Source: Archangium sp. | GTDB taxonomy: Bacteria; Myxococcota; Myxococcia; Myxococcales; Myxococcaceae | Direction of reading: 5' to 3' | Assembly (NCBI GenBank): GCA_030695565.1 | Contig: JAUYRZ010000040.1 | Coordinates: forward strand, 1-52,822 | Length of the DNA stretch: 52,822 nt | Part shown: positions 29,338 to 38,389 of the stretch, one piece after another | How the letters are laid out: every line of letters begins with the position of its first letter | Numbering within the stretch: the stretch's first letter is position 1 | Made by a program: the position numbers and the translations under genes | Notes under the pieces: model-generated | The model's database searches: none | The model's input: only the letters and a program-made list of their open reading frames with translations | Told to the model about the DNA's origin: nothing

Positions 29338-31863
29338 TCAGGCCCGACGGCGGCGGAGCAGTGCGAGCGCGAGCAACCCCAGCGTCTCGAAGCCCATGCC
29401 CGTCGAACACCCACCACACCCACCCTTGGCCATGCCGGGCTCCATCGCAGACACCTTCCGGGTGACGGTGATGCGCGCAACCGCGCTCTGACCCGTGACA
29501 CCGATCGCCGTCGCCTCGAGCACGTTCTCGCCCTCGACCAGCGGCACCGTCGCCGAGAACCCGCCGGCGCCGAGCAGCTCAGCTGCGACCTCGTTCACCT
29601 TCACGGTCGCCACGTCGAACCCGGTCACCACGCCGTACACCGTCACCGTGTCGGTGTTGATGGTCGCGCCATCCGCCGGCTCGACGAACGCCACCGTGGC
29701 CTCGGCCGCTTCATCCATGCCCGCGGTGAGCGCGACGTTCAGCGACGCGCGCGACTCGGCCGTCACCGACACCGTCTCGCTCGCCGTCATGTACCCGGCC
29801 TTCTTCACCACCACGAGGTAGTCGGCCGGCACCATCATCACGGGCGCGTAGTACGCCCCGCTCGCATCGGTGGTGACCGTGGAGACCACCGTGCCACTCG
29901 CAGGCTCACGCAGCTCGACCGTCGCCGCGTCGATGCGGGTGGCCTCGTCACCCGCCAGGTGCACGAAGCCCGCGACGCCGGCGTGGTAGGTCGCCGTGGT
30001 GGTGACGCTGCCCCGGTTGCCCGCGGCGTCGACCGCCGACACCGTGATGGAGTTCACCCCGGGCCGCAGCTGCACCTCGACCGAGAAGCCGCCGCTGGTC
30101 ACCGCGACGTCGCTCTCGGCACCGCCGTTGAGCGCGACCTTCACCGTCGCGATGGCACCTCGATCATCCGAGGCCGTGCCGCTCAGGTCGATGCGCCCGA
30201 GGTCGAGCGCCGCTTCGTTGGTGGGAAAGGTGATCGCCACCTGCGGCAGCTGCGTATCGGCCATGCTGGTCGACGACAACCCCACCGAACCCCAGGTGGT
30301 GGTGGTGGCAGTCACCGCGCGGCTCACCTGGTTGTTGATGAAGCCGCTCTTGCTCACCGCCACCGTGTACGTGCCGGGCGGCAGGGTGAAGAGGTACATG
30401 CCATCGCTCGCGGTGGTGACGGTGCGGCCTCCGGCGGTGACCACCGCGCCCTCGACGGCGACGGCAGTGTCTCCGGCGTTCGCCGGGTTGAACACGTAGA
30501 TCTTCCCGCGCAGGGTGCCGGTGGCCGCCGACGCGTTGATCTCCATGGAGCCCCAGGCCTGCGCGCCTGCCGTCACGACCCGGGTCACGCTGGTGGAGGT
30601 GAAGCCCGACTTGGCGACCGTCGCCGTGTAGCTGCCGGGGTTCAAGGTGAACTGGTACAGCCCGTCGGCGCCGGTGGTGACGCTCTGGCTGCCCACGGTG
30701 ACCGTCGCGCCCGAGACGCGGTTGGCCGCGTTGCCGCCGGTGTAGATGGCGCCGATCAACACGCCGGTGCCGGTGGTGGGCGCCGAGCCGTTCACGTACG
30801 TCATGTACTTCGACCAGTTCCAGCCGCTGCCAGGGTCCGTGTGGCCGCCGGTGTTGCAGGCGCGCGGCACTTCGGCGTGACCGATGATGCGCGCGCGCGT
30901 CTTGGGGATGCCGTGGCGATCACAGATCCACTTCGTGAGCTTCGCCGACTCCCGGTACATCGCGTCGGTGTACCAACGGGCGGGATCCTGAACGAACCCC
31001 TCGTGCTCGAGGCCGATCGATCGGCCGTTGTAACACTGCGCGTGCCACGCGGTGTTCTTGTGCTCGACCATCTGGGTGACCTCGCCATCCGACGAACGCA
31101 GGATGTAGTGCGACGACACGTTCGAGCTCGGGTTCTGGAACCACGACTTGGTGCCCGCGTAGCTGCCCTGCATGGTGTGAATGAGCACGAACTCGTAGCT
31201 GGAGCGGCCCGACGAATAGTGCGGCGAACGCACCCACGCAGCCCCACCTGGATACTCGAGCACCGCGTCACGCCGCGCGCTGGCCACCGGCGCGTGGTTG
31301 CGCCAACGGGAAGCCGCCGGGCCCTGGGTGATCACACCCTCGGCGCCCTGCACCGAGAAGCCGGTCTCCAACGCGAGGAAGACGTCGGCCGCGTAGTCCG
31401 CCGAGAAGGTCGCCGAGTCGAAGCCCGGATAGTTCGAGACCGCGAGGTACCAATCGCCCACGTCGTTCGCGTCGAGTGCAGCGTCTGACTGCTGCGAACG
31501 CTCGAACAGCTGGCGCAGCACCGCCGCCGCCCCGCGCACGTTGGCCTTCGGGTCGACGCGCAGCTTGCCTTCGGTCGCGCCGGTCAACCGCATCGCTTCG
31601 CCCAGGCGATCCTGATCACCGCGGCGCGCCAGCTGCATCACACCCACGCCGCCCGAACCCGACTCGAGGTTGGGCGTGAACGAGAGCCGGGTCTCCACGT
31701 AGCCGACGGCCTTCAACACGCCGACAGGCACCTGGTACTCGCGCGAAGCTGCTTGAAAGGTCGCCTCCAGCGGGGATGAACGCTGTTCGACAACCGGGGA
31801 AGCCGTCTCGAGCTCGACGCCACAACCGGCCAACATCACCACCAGCAGGAGTCTCGCGGTCAT
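29338..31863 (-). CDS. N-acetylmuramoyl-L-alanine amidase with transglycosylase-like and Ig-like domains, MYXO-CTERM
   Basis: The 841-residue protein starts MTARLLLVVMLAGCG, a lipoprotein signal. Residues 33-170 resemble lytic transglycosylases (VPVGVLKAVGYVETRLSF with Glu57, GGVGVMQLARR). Residues 215-355 form an amidase_2 domain with zinc-ligand candidates His229 (VLIHTMQGS) and His341/Asp343 (GGHTDPGSG), plus IGLEHEGF and ARIIGHAEV. Two carboxypeptidase-regulatory-like repeats, an Ig-like domain, another regulatory repeat and another Ig-like domain follow. The end, GGCGGCSTGMGF plus a hydrophobic helix and RRRRA, is a MYXO-CTERM sorting signal. It should cleave peptidoglycan at the cell surface. 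Having both a lipobox and MYXO-CTERM is unusual. Confidence 0.9.
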   Translation of the reverse strand: MTARLLLVVMLAGCGVELETASPVVEQRSSPLEATFQAASREYQVPVGVLKAVGYVETRLSFTPNLESGSGGVGVMQLARRGDQDRLGEAMRLTGATEGKLRVDPKANVRGAAAVLRQLFERSQQSDAALDANDVGDWYLAVSNYPGFDSATFSADYAADVFLALETGFSVQGAEGVITQGPAASRWRNHAPVASARRDAVLEYPGGAAWVRSPHYSSGRSSYEFVLIHTMQGSYAGTKSWFQNPSSNVSSHYILRSSDGEVTQMVEHKNTAWHAQCYNGRSIGLEHEGFVQDPARWYTDAMYRESAKLTKWICDRHGIPKTRARIIGHAEVPRACNTGGHTDPGSGWNWSKYMTYVNGSAPTTGTGVLIGAIYTGGNAANRVSGATVTVGSQSVTTGADGLYQFTLNPGSYTATVAKSGFTSTSVTRVVTAGAQAWGSMEINASAATGTLRGKIYVFNPANAGDTAVAVEGAVVTAGGRTVTTASDGMYLFTLPPGTYTVAVSKSGFINNQVSRAVTATTTTWGSVGLSSTSMADTQLPQVAITFPTNEAALDLGRIDLSGTASDDRGAIATVKVALNGGAESDVAVTSGGFSVEVQLRPGVNSITVSAVDAAGNRGSVTTTATYHAGVAGFVHLAGDEATRIDAATVELREPASGTVVSTVTTDASGAYYAPVMMVPADYLVVVKKAGYMTASETVSVTAESRASLNVALTAGMDEAAEATVAFVEPADGATINTDTVTVYGVVTGFDVATVKVNEVAAELLGAGGFSATVPLVEGENVLEATAIGVTGQSAVARITVTRKVSAMEPGMAKGGCGGCSTGMGFETLGLLALALLRRRRA

Positions 31864-32044
31864 TGCGTGGGCGTAGGCCAACGGCGCACTGGTTTGAAGG
31901 CCTTCGGATCTCGACTGTCGCCCCCAGGTGACAGGTGAGAAAGACCGGTAACGAGGGCGCAAACCGGGCCGGTTCTGAGCGCAGCCAGTGCGTACTTCAG
32001 GGGCGATCCTTCCCCTGTCTTCGCGACTTGCCGTCGACGTGGGC

Positions 32045-32049
32045 GGAGG
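32045..32049 (+). promoter_or_regulatory. Ribosome-binding site for the PP-loop ATPase-like gene
   Basis: GGAGG lies eight bases before the ATG at 32058, supporting that start over the in-frame ATGs further downstream. Confidence 0.55.
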
Positions 32050-32057
32050 CATGGTGA

Positions 32058-33638
32058 ATGCACACCTGCCCTTCCATGGATGCCCTTCCGCGAATGACGG
32101 TGCGCCGTGACGAAACGCTGCCAAAACTCGCGTGGTACGCAGTCATCGATCGCCGCGCCGACACCTGCGACGCCGAGGTGGGCCGCTTCGTCGAGGTCGA
32201 CCCGGCACCTTCGCCCCGGTGGTTCGTCTCGGGCATGTGGAGCGGTGACTTCGTCGCCGGGAGCTTCCACACCGCCGAGCATCTCTACGGCAGCGGCATC
32301 CGCATCGATGATGATGAGGTCGTGGTGGCCACCGCACACACCACCATCGAGCGCTGCGTGTACCTGCGCGACGGGCACCTGTGGCACGTGTCGAACTCGC
32401 TCCCGGTGCTGCTGGGCCGCACGGGAGCGCGGTTGCACCCCGAGGTGGACCATCGACGCTGGAGCGAGTCGAGCTGCCTGGGCGTGCACAACTACATGCG
32501 CCAGTTCAGCATCGCGCACCCGCGCCTGGAGGTGGCCAACCAGCTCATGTTCGAGGCGATGCACCTCGACGCGAAAGGTGAAGCGGCCTACCGCACGCAC
32601 GACGTCCCGCACACGTTCACGGGCTTCTCCGACTACGTTTCCCAACTCTCCGGCGCGCTGCGCCAGCTGTGGAACAACGCGACCGACCCGCGCCGCGTGC
32701 GCCCGATGCGAGCGGTCTCCACCGCCAGCCGCGGCTACGACAGCCCGACCATCGTGGCGTTGATGCAGCCCATCGTGGGCACCCCGCTGCTCACCTGGAG
32801 CTCGGCGCACTCCAACACCCGCATTCCGGCGCTGGTGCAGAAGCTCATGAAGACCGAGTTGTCGAACGACGACGGCTCGGACATCGCCCGGCTGCTCGGC
32901 GCGCAGCCCAAACATCTGGAGCTCGACGAGCGCGAGGTGCCCGCCGACGTCGAAGCCTGGTTCTGGGCCAGCTCGCAGACCTCGCCTGAGCTGCTGTTCC
33001 ACTCGCTGATGCGTGAAGCCGACGTGCACGACGTGCCCACCGTGTGGTTCGGCGGTCACATGGGCGACGGCATCTGGGGCGTCGATCTCTCTTCGGTCAA
33101 GCTCACCGGCCAGCTCGTGCGGGGTTCACCCAGCGGCGTCTCGCTCAACGAAGCGCGCGCCCGATTCGGCGTGGTGGAGTGCAGCCCTTCGTACCTCTTC
33201 AGCCGCAGCGTCGCAGCGGTGCACCGGGTGACCGTGTCTGACGAGATGGCGCCCTGGCGCCTGGGCAACGGCTACGACCGACCCATCTGCCGCCGCATTC
33301 TCGAGGAGCGCGGGGTACCCCGCGAGGCCTTCGGCTGGGGCAAGAAGGCCGTGGCCGAAGACGCAGAGTCGCCTCGAGGTGATGAGCTGCGCGCCTTGTT
33401 CTTCGAGCAGACCGGCTGGTCGAAGCTGACCGAGACCCTCTACCGGGATCTGAACCTCGGCTACTACCTGAGCACCCGCGCGCTCACGCTCGTTCAGCAG
33501 CGCGGCAGTCGAACCAAGATGATGCTCAACCCGGGCCGGAGCGACGGCAAACACCGGCTGGCGCGGTTCGCCGACCTGCAGAGGAGCACCTTCCTGATGG
33601 CGTCGGGGTGGCTCGCGGATCGCTACGCGAAGGACTGA
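32058..33638 (+). CDS. Asparagine-synthase-like PP-loop ATPase without glutaminase
   Basis: The 526-residue product has an N-terminal part that reads like a degenerate asparagine-synthetase front domain (YLRDGHLWHVSNSLPVLLG) but lacks the leading Cys nucleophile. The ATP pyrophosphatase domain follows, with MRAVSTASRGYDSPTIVAL, a variant of the SGGxDS PP-loop in which the first Gly is Arg. WFGGHMGDGIWGVDL and PICRRILEERGVPREAFGWGKKA match later parts of the synthetase domain. Such proteins adenylate a carboxyl group and add an amine in antibiotic, surface or amino-acid pathways, but the substrate here is unknown. It is divergent from the amidase gene across 194 bases. Confidence 0.7.
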   Translation: MHTCPSMDALPRMTVRRDETLPKLAWYAVIDRRADTCDAEVGRFVEVDPAPSPRWFVSGMWSGDFVAGSFHTAEHLYGSGIRIDDDEVVVATAHTTIERCVYLRDGHLWHVSNSLPVLLGRTGARLHPEVDHRRWSESSCLGVHNYMRQFSIAHPRLEVANQLMFEAMHLDAKGEAAYRTHDVPHTFTGFSDYVSQLSGALRQLWNNATDPRRVRPMRAVSTASRGYDSPTIVALMQPIVGTPLLTWSSAHSNTRIPALVQKLMKTELSNDDGSDIARLLGAQPKHLELDEREVPADVEAWFWASSQTSPELLFHSLMREADVHDVPTVWFGGHMGDGIWGVDLSSVKLTGQLVRGSPSGVSLNEARARFGVVECSPSYLFSRSVAAVHRVTVSDEMAPWRLGNGYDRPICRRILEERGVPREAFGWGKKAVAEDAESPRGDELRALFFEQTGWSKLTETLYRDLNLGYYLSTRALTLVQQRGSRTKMMLNPGRSDGKHRLARFADLQRSTFLMASGWLADRYAKD

Positions 33639-33731
33639 GCACCTCAGAATTTCGTGATGAATGCCGGGGCACTGGCTGATCATTCCGGGGCGCGCGGCTG
33701 CGAAAGCGCAGCAAACACTGAAGTTGTGGGG

Positions 33732-33746
33732 TGGCACGCATTCTGC
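33732..33746 (+). promoter_or_regulatory. Sigma-54 (-24/-12) promoter
   Basis: TGGCACG, four bases, CTGC matches the sigma-54 consensus TGGCACG-N4-TTGC at all but one position, with the obligatory GG and GC separated by exactly ten bases. It ends 39 bases before the DUF2330 gene start on the same strand, in a non-coding gap, which is the expected geometry. Confidence 0.65.
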
Positions 33747-33785
33747 GACGAGCGGTTCGCTTTCCTCCCACCCCAAGGTCTCTTC

Positions 33786-35474
33786 ATGATCGCTCGACTC
33801 AGCAGTGCAGCGCTGGTGGCCACCCTCGGAGTTGCACTCAGCAGCCAACCCGCCGAGGCCTGTGGGTGTTTCGCGCCGCCCGACCCGACCGTGCCCATCG
33901 TGCAGGCGGGCGAGCGCATCCTCTTCTCAGCGAAGAACGGCATGGTGAACGCCCACATCCAGATTCAGTACGCGGGTGAAGCGAAGGACTTCGGCTGGCT
34001 CTTGCCGCTGCCCTCCATCCCCACCTTGAAGCTGGGCAGTGAAGAGCTCTTCACGCAGCTGATCAACACCACCCAGCCGCGCTACTTCGTGAACACCACC
34101 ACCACGGGCACCTGCGGCGGGTTCAACCGCTTCGGAGCGCCCACGGCGGCGGGAGGCTTCGAGAACGACTCCAGCGGCGGCGCTGGCGGAGGCCAGTCGG
34201 TGCTGGTCACCCAGTCTTCCATCGGGCCCTACGACTACGCGGTGCTCCGGGCCGATCGCAAAGACGACATGCTCCAGTGGCTGGCGACCAACCGCTACTT
34301 CATCCCCACCGGCACGGAAGACGTGGTGGGCCCCTACATCCGCCCGGGCGCCTACTTCCTCGCGCTCAAGCTGAAGAGCGGCAAGTCGGCGGGCGACATT
34401 CAGCCGGTGGTGCTCGACTACCCGTCGGACCTGCCGATGATCCCCATCATCCTCACCAGCGTGGCGGCGCAGCCGAACATGGGCATCCAGGTGTGGATGC
34501 TCGGTGAAGGGCGCGCGATCCCCCGCAACTACAACCACGTGGTGCTCAATGACTCACAGATCGACTGGCTCAACCGCGCGCAGAACTACAACGACGTGGT
34601 GATCAAGGCCGTCTCGGAAGCGCCTGAGAAGCACGCCTTCGTCACGGAGTACGCGGGCACCAGCGCCATCATGCAGGGCGTGCTCGACGCGCCGTCGCGA
34701 TTCGGTGACAACGCAGCGCTGGCGGCCATCACCGACCCGGGCTTGTTCGTCGACTACCTGTTCGAGCACGGCTTCGCGCCCGCGGCGAACAACAACGGCG
34801 GCTTCGGCTTCGTGCAGCCCGTGTTGCCCCCGCTGCTCAAGACGCTGGTGCTCACGCAGATTCCCTTCCCCGCGTCGCTCAGCACGGAGACCACCGAAGA
34901 CGAGTTCCTCCGCCGGCTGCAGTTCTACCTGGGTGAGTACCGCACGCAGCACCCGGACAAGTTCGTGGGCTACCAGACCAGCTTCGATCCTTCGGCGCTC
35001 GCCGCGCAGATCAAAGAGAAGATCGTCGACCCGGCGCTCGCCGCGGGCGCGCTCTTCCGCCAGCACACGCACCTCACCCGCCTGTACACCACGCTCTCGC
35101 CCGAAGACATGAACCGCGACCCGGTGTTCAGCTTCAACCCCTCGTTGCCCGACGTGTCGAGAGATCACACCGCGCAGCTGCGCATCGACTGCGGCCTGGG
35201 TGGCGACCCTTCGACGTCGCCGGCCACCTTGACCACCGAGCAGGGGTGGACGTTCTCGCTCCCCAACCGCACCACCGCGCCCGACGTGAGCGGCGGCCCC
35301 GGCGCGCTGCGCGTGGAGACGCTCGCCGAAGAAGGCAGCCCCCTGGTCATCCTCGACAACGGGAAGAACATCGCGACGGCCACGGGGTGTGGTGGTTGCT
35401 CCAGCGTCGACCCGTCGATCGCGTTCGGTCTGCTCGCGTTGATCGCCGCGCGCCGCCGCCGTCAGCGCAGCTAA
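33786..35474 (+). CDS. DUF2330 family surface protein with MYXO-CTERM
   Basis: The 562-residue protein starts MIARLSSAALVATLGVALSS with signal cleavage after AEA, then CGCFAPPDPTVPIVQAGERI, the usual opening of DUF2330 proteins. The body has mixed beta structure with a Gly-rich insert (NDSSGGAGGGQ). The C-terminus (CGGCSSVDPS, then a hydrophobic helix and RRRRQRS) is a MYXO-CTERM signal, so the protein is probably anchored or processed at the cell surface. DUF2330 proteins have no assigned function. A near-consensus sigma-54 promoter precedes it, suggesting developmentally or environmentally regulated expression. An in-frame extension to 33654 lacks a signal peptide and is rejected. Confidence 0.85.
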   Translation: MIARLSSAALVATLGVALSSQPAEACGCFAPPDPTVPIVQAGERILFSAKNGMVNAHIQIQYAGEAKDFGWLLPLPSIPTLKLGSEELFTQLINTTQPRYFVNTTTTGTCGGFNRFGAPTAAGGFENDSSGGAGGGQSVLVTQSSIGPYDYAVLRADRKDDMLQWLATNRYFIPTGTEDVVGPYIRPGAYFLALKLKSGKSAGDIQPVVLDYPSDLPMIPIILTSVAAQPNMGIQVWMLGEGRAIPRNYNHVVLNDSQIDWLNRAQNYNDVVIKAVSEAPEKHAFVTEYAGTSAIMQGVLDAPSRFGDNAALAAITDPGLFVDYLFEHGFAPAANNNGGFGFVQPVLPPLLKTLVLTQIPFPASLSTETTEDEFLRRLQFYLGEYRTQHPDKFVGYQTSFDPSALAAQIKEKIVDPALAAGALFRQHTHLTRLYTTLSPEDMNRDPVFSFNPSLPDVSRDHTAQLRIDCGLGGDPSTSPATLTTEQGWTFSLPNRTTAPDVSGGPGALRVETLAEEGSPLVILDNGKNIATATGCGGCSSVDPSIAFGLLALIAARRRRQRS

Positions 35475-35483
35475 GTTCACGGC

Positions 35484-36014
35484 ATGAAGCCGTCGCTGCT
35501 CCTGCCGATCATCGTCGGACTGGTTGGCTGTGATGTGGGCCCCATCGAGCCTGATGGGGGCATCGATGGTGGTGTCGCGCTCTGGCCGGAAGGCACGCTG
35601 GAGCTCGGCGGCGACGATGCCGGCGCCTTCACGGCGTTCCCCGCTGAAGTGCAGGCGATTCCCGGTGCGCAAGGCGGCTTTCACGTCGGCGTGATGTACC
35701 GGGTCACCGGCCAGGCCCTGGCGGGCGTGAAGTTCGAGCATCGGGTCACGCGCGTGCGCGATGGGGTGCTGGTGAGCAAAGGCACCCGCATCCTCGACGT
35801 GAATCCCGTGGCCGCGGGCGCGAGTTGGACCACTGAAGATCCCATCACCGTTTTCATCTGCCCCACGCCGGTCGGCGTCAACGTGCTCGATGAAGCGCTT
35901 CGGTTCGAAGTGAAGGCGCTCAAGAACGACGCGGTGCTGAGCGAGGCGAGCGCGACCACCACCTTGCGCTGTCCTCCCGGCAACGGCTTCTGCGCCTCCA
36001 TCTGCGCAGGGTGA
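35484..36014 (+). CDS. Hypothetical lipoprotein
   Basis: The 176-residue product starts MKPSLLLPIIVGLVGC with the lipobox Cys at 16, then an Asp/Gly-rich linker and a beta-rich domain, with WPEGTLELGGDDAG at its start and RCPPGNGFCASICAG at its end. Four Cys residues in the second half could form disulfides. It begins nine bases after the DUF2330 gene, so both probably depend on the sigma-54 promoter upstream. I recognise no family. Confidence 0.7.
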   Translation: MKPSLLLPIIVGLVGCDVGPIEPDGGIDGGVALWPEGTLELGGDDAGAFTAFPAEVQAIPGAQGGFHVGVMYRVTGQALAGVKFEHRVTRVRDGVLVSKGTRILDVNPVAAGASWTTEDPITVFICPTPVGVNVLDEALRFEVKALKNDAVLSEASATTTLRCPPGNGFCASICAG

Positions 36015-36021
36015 CCGAGCC

Positions 36022-36042
36022 CCCTCTCCCTTCGGGAGAGGG
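36022..36042 (+). terminator. Hairpin with UUCG tetraloop between convergent genes
   Basis: CCCTCTCCC (36022-36030) pairs perfectly with GGGAGAGGG (36034-36042); the loop can close as the very stable C(UUCG)G. It sits between the lipoprotein gene and the convergent glycosidase gene. No T-run follows on either strand, so it may terminate weakly or simply be part of a dispersed repeat. Confidence 0.45.
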
Positions 36043-36054
36043 TCGGGGTGAGGG
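36034..36054 (+). repeat. 21-base repeat, copy 1 (flanks GH92 gene)
   Basis: These 21 bases recur exactly at 38302-38322 in the same orientation. The element resembles the G-rich REP-like sequences that proteobacterial genomes carry between genes. Confidence 0.6.
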
Positions 36055-36061
36055 CCTCGAG

Positions 36062-38269
36062 TCAGTGACCCCAGCTCGAAGGAGAAGCACCCATCACGAG
36101 CACCAACTTCCCGCCGTCAACGAGCTCCGACTGGGTGAACTCAGCCTTGTTGAGAGCCACCCCATTCAACCGCGCCGACTGCACATAGATGTTCTCGGTC
36201 GAAACGCCCTGAGCTTCGACAGTGAACGTACCCGCGGGAAGCTTCAGCTCGATCTTCGGAAACAACGGACTCCCGACGATCCACAAGTCACTTCCCGGAA
36301 CCGGATAGAGGCCGGCCGCGGCGAAGACGAACCAGCTTCCCAGTGTGCCGCCGTCATCATTCCCCGGAACCCCATCTGGAGCCGACGAGAAGTACGTGTC
36401 GCGCGCCCAGTCGCTCCACTTCGCCGTGAGGTCAGGCCGGCCCGCCCGCGCGAACATGAACGGAGCCTGAATGTCGGGCTCGTTGCTCGGCCAGTAGTGA
36501 TTGCGAGGCAGGTACCGCAGCTCGTACGTCGGCTGCGCCAACGCCTCTGCTTCTTCCGCCGGAGCAGCATCGAAGAACGCCTCCAGCTCATTCAAGAACG
36601 CTTCACGCGAACCGAACATCGTGTCGAAACCCGCCACATCCCAGAACGGCATGAAGGTGGTCTGCAGCGCGTTGGCCTCTGCGTAGTGATCCCAGCTCGT
36701 CAGCGAATACGGCTCAGCGACGAGCGACCCATCGAGGTGGCGCGCGCGGAGCACCTTGTGCGCAGGGTCGAACAGTTTCCGCCAACCGAGCGCACGCGTG
36801 GTCAACGTGTCGGCCTCTGCTTGATGCCCGAGCTTGCGAGCGAGGTTGGCGAGGGCGAAGTCAGCGTGTGCGTACTCCACGGTGATGCCGACGCTGCGGT
36901 CTGACTCTTCGACCGGCACGTAGCCGAGCGTGGTGTAGCTGCCCATCGACGCCCGCGAACCACGCGTCGGAGCACCCAACGCCTCCGCCGACACCTGCTG
37001 CCACGCCGCCTCCGCATCGACTCCGGGGACCCCACGGAGCACCGCATCGGCGATGACGATGTCCGACGGCGCGCCCACCATGGTGCCCGACTCGCCCGTG
37101 CCCATCGGCCACCGCGGCAGCCCGCGGCCTTGCGCTGCCATGCGCAGCAGACTGCTCACCGAAGCGCGCGCAGCCTCTTCATCAACGAGCGCGTAGAGCG
37201 GATGCACCGTGCGGTAGGTGTCCCAGAGCGAGAAGTCGCTGAGCATCGGCTCACCCGCGGGCATCACGCCGCGTTCGCCACCGTAGACATACGCGCCGTC
37301 GACGTCGCTGATCACCGTGGGCATCAAGAAGGCGAGGCGCAGCGCAGAATAGAAAGTGGTGCGATCGGCCTCTGACCCTCCGAACACCTTCACCCGCGAG
37401 AGCTTCGAGCGCCAGGCGTCCTCCGCGGTGGCACGGTGCGCGTCGAAATCGAAGCGCGGCATCTCTGCGTTGAGGTTGGCCGTCGCGCCCTCAGGTGAGA
37501 CGAGGGAGACACCGATCAACAACTCCACCGCTGACTGGCCGAACGAGAGCAACACCACGTGACCGTCGGCCGAGGTTTGCGAGATCGAATACGGCGAGAG
37601 GGTGCGCACCTCGAAGAAGACACGATTACCGCCGAAGCCGTCGCTCATCTGCCCCGAGAGCAAGAAGCTGCCCTTGAGCGTGTTCGCGTCGACGGCGGTG
37701 ATGGTCTGCTGGGTCAGCTTCCCCGGAGCGAGCGCGCGCGACAGATCGAGCACCACGTTGCGCGGATCATTCTCCGCGAAGGTGTAGCGGTGATGCGCTG
37801 CGTGAGTGGAAGCAGTGAGCTCGGCCTTCACGCTCCACTTCTGCAAGGTGATCTCATAGCTGCCGGGTGAAGCAAGCTCGGACCGTTTGCTGAAACGGCT
37901 CATGTACGTGTCGCGATTGAGCACGTTGGGATCATTCGAGCTGACGGGCTGCACGATGAGCGCGCCCCAATCGGTGGCGCCCGCTCCGTGCAGATGCAAG
38001 TGCGAGAAGCCGAGCGCGGTGTCGTCGCCCGCCCAGTAGCCCGAGTAGTGAATGAAGCGGAGATCGCCATACTTCGCCCCGCGCGTGTCGGGCCCCACCT
38101 TCACCAGTCCGTGTGGAACACACGCGCCGGGGAACGCGCTCCCGTGAAAGTAGGCAAAGCCACCCGTGCCCATGAGCGGCGAGGCATACGGAATCGGATC
38201 AGCCACCGCTTCAGGGCCAGGCGCCGCGGGTACACAAGCGGCGAGGACGAAGAACAGGAACCAACGCAT
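36062..38269 (-). CDS. Glycoside hydrolase family 92 (alpha-mannosidase type) lipoprotein
   Basis: The 735-residue protein begins MRWFLFFVLAACVP, a lipoprotein signal with Cys12. GH92 features are visible throughout: PLMGTGGFAYFHGSAFPGA near the N-terminus, LGFSHLHLHGAG, the LWDTYRTVHPLYALVDEE segment, NHYWPSNEPDIQAPFMF, and GVPGNDDGGTLGSWFVFAAA near the end. GH92 enzymes are calcium-dependent exo-alpha-mannosidases acting on mannan or N-glycans outside the cytoplasm; which linkage is cut cannot be told. It stands alone, flanked on both sides by the same 21-base repeat. Length fits the family (about 700-780). Confidence 0.92.
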   Translation of the reverse strand: MRWFLFFVLAACVPAAPGPEAVADPIPYASPLMGTGGFAYFHGSAFPGACVPHGLVKVGPDTRGAKYGDLRFIHYSGYWAGDDTALGFSHLHLHGAGATDWGALIVQPVSSNDPNVLNRDTYMSRFSKRSELASPGSYEITLQKWSVKAELTASTHAAHHRYTFAENDPRNVVLDLSRALAPGKLTQQTITAVDANTLKGSFLLSGQMSDGFGGNRVFFEVRTLSPYSISQTSADGHVVLLSFGQSAVELLIGVSLVSPEGATANLNAEMPRFDFDAHRATAEDAWRSKLSRVKVFGGSEADRTTFYSALRLAFLMPTVISDVDGAYVYGGERGVMPAGEPMLSDFSLWDTYRTVHPLYALVDEEAARASVSSLLRMAAQGRGLPRWPMGTGESGTMVGAPSDIVIADAVLRGVPGVDAEAAWQQVSAEALGAPTRGSRASMGSYTTLGYVPVEESDRSVGITVEYAHADFALANLARKLGHQAEADTLTTRALGWRKLFDPAHKVLRARHLDGSLVAEPYSLTSWDHYAEANALQTTFMPFWDVAGFDTMFGSREAFLNELEAFFDAAPAEEAEALAQPTYELRYLPRNHYWPSNEPDIQAPFMFARAGRPDLTAKWSDWARDTYFSSAPDGVPGNDDGGTLGSWFVFAAAGLYPVPGSDLWIVGSPLFPKIELKLPAGTFTVEAQGVSTENIYVQSARLNGVALNKAEFTQSELVDGGKLVLVMGASPSSWGH

Positions 38270-38301
38270 CGCACCTCTTTACTCCCTCGCCTCGCGCAGC
38301 G

Positions 38302-38322
38302 GGGAGAGGGTCGGGGTGAGGG
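38302..38322 (+). repeat. 21-base repeat, copy 2
   Basis: Exact copy of 36034-36054, in the same orientation, just beyond the 5' end of the GH92 gene. The preceding bases here do not reconstruct the perfect hairpin of copy 1. Confidence 0.6.
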
Positions 38323-38389
38323 GCAATTCGATCAACGAACTGCCGTAGAAGAGCACGCCACCCAACCGATCTCCGAACACCTCGAGGTC

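Noticed and set aside
29089-31488. Plus-strand frame of 799 codons
   Set aside because: Antisense to the amidase gene; highly Arg/His-rich and without motifs.
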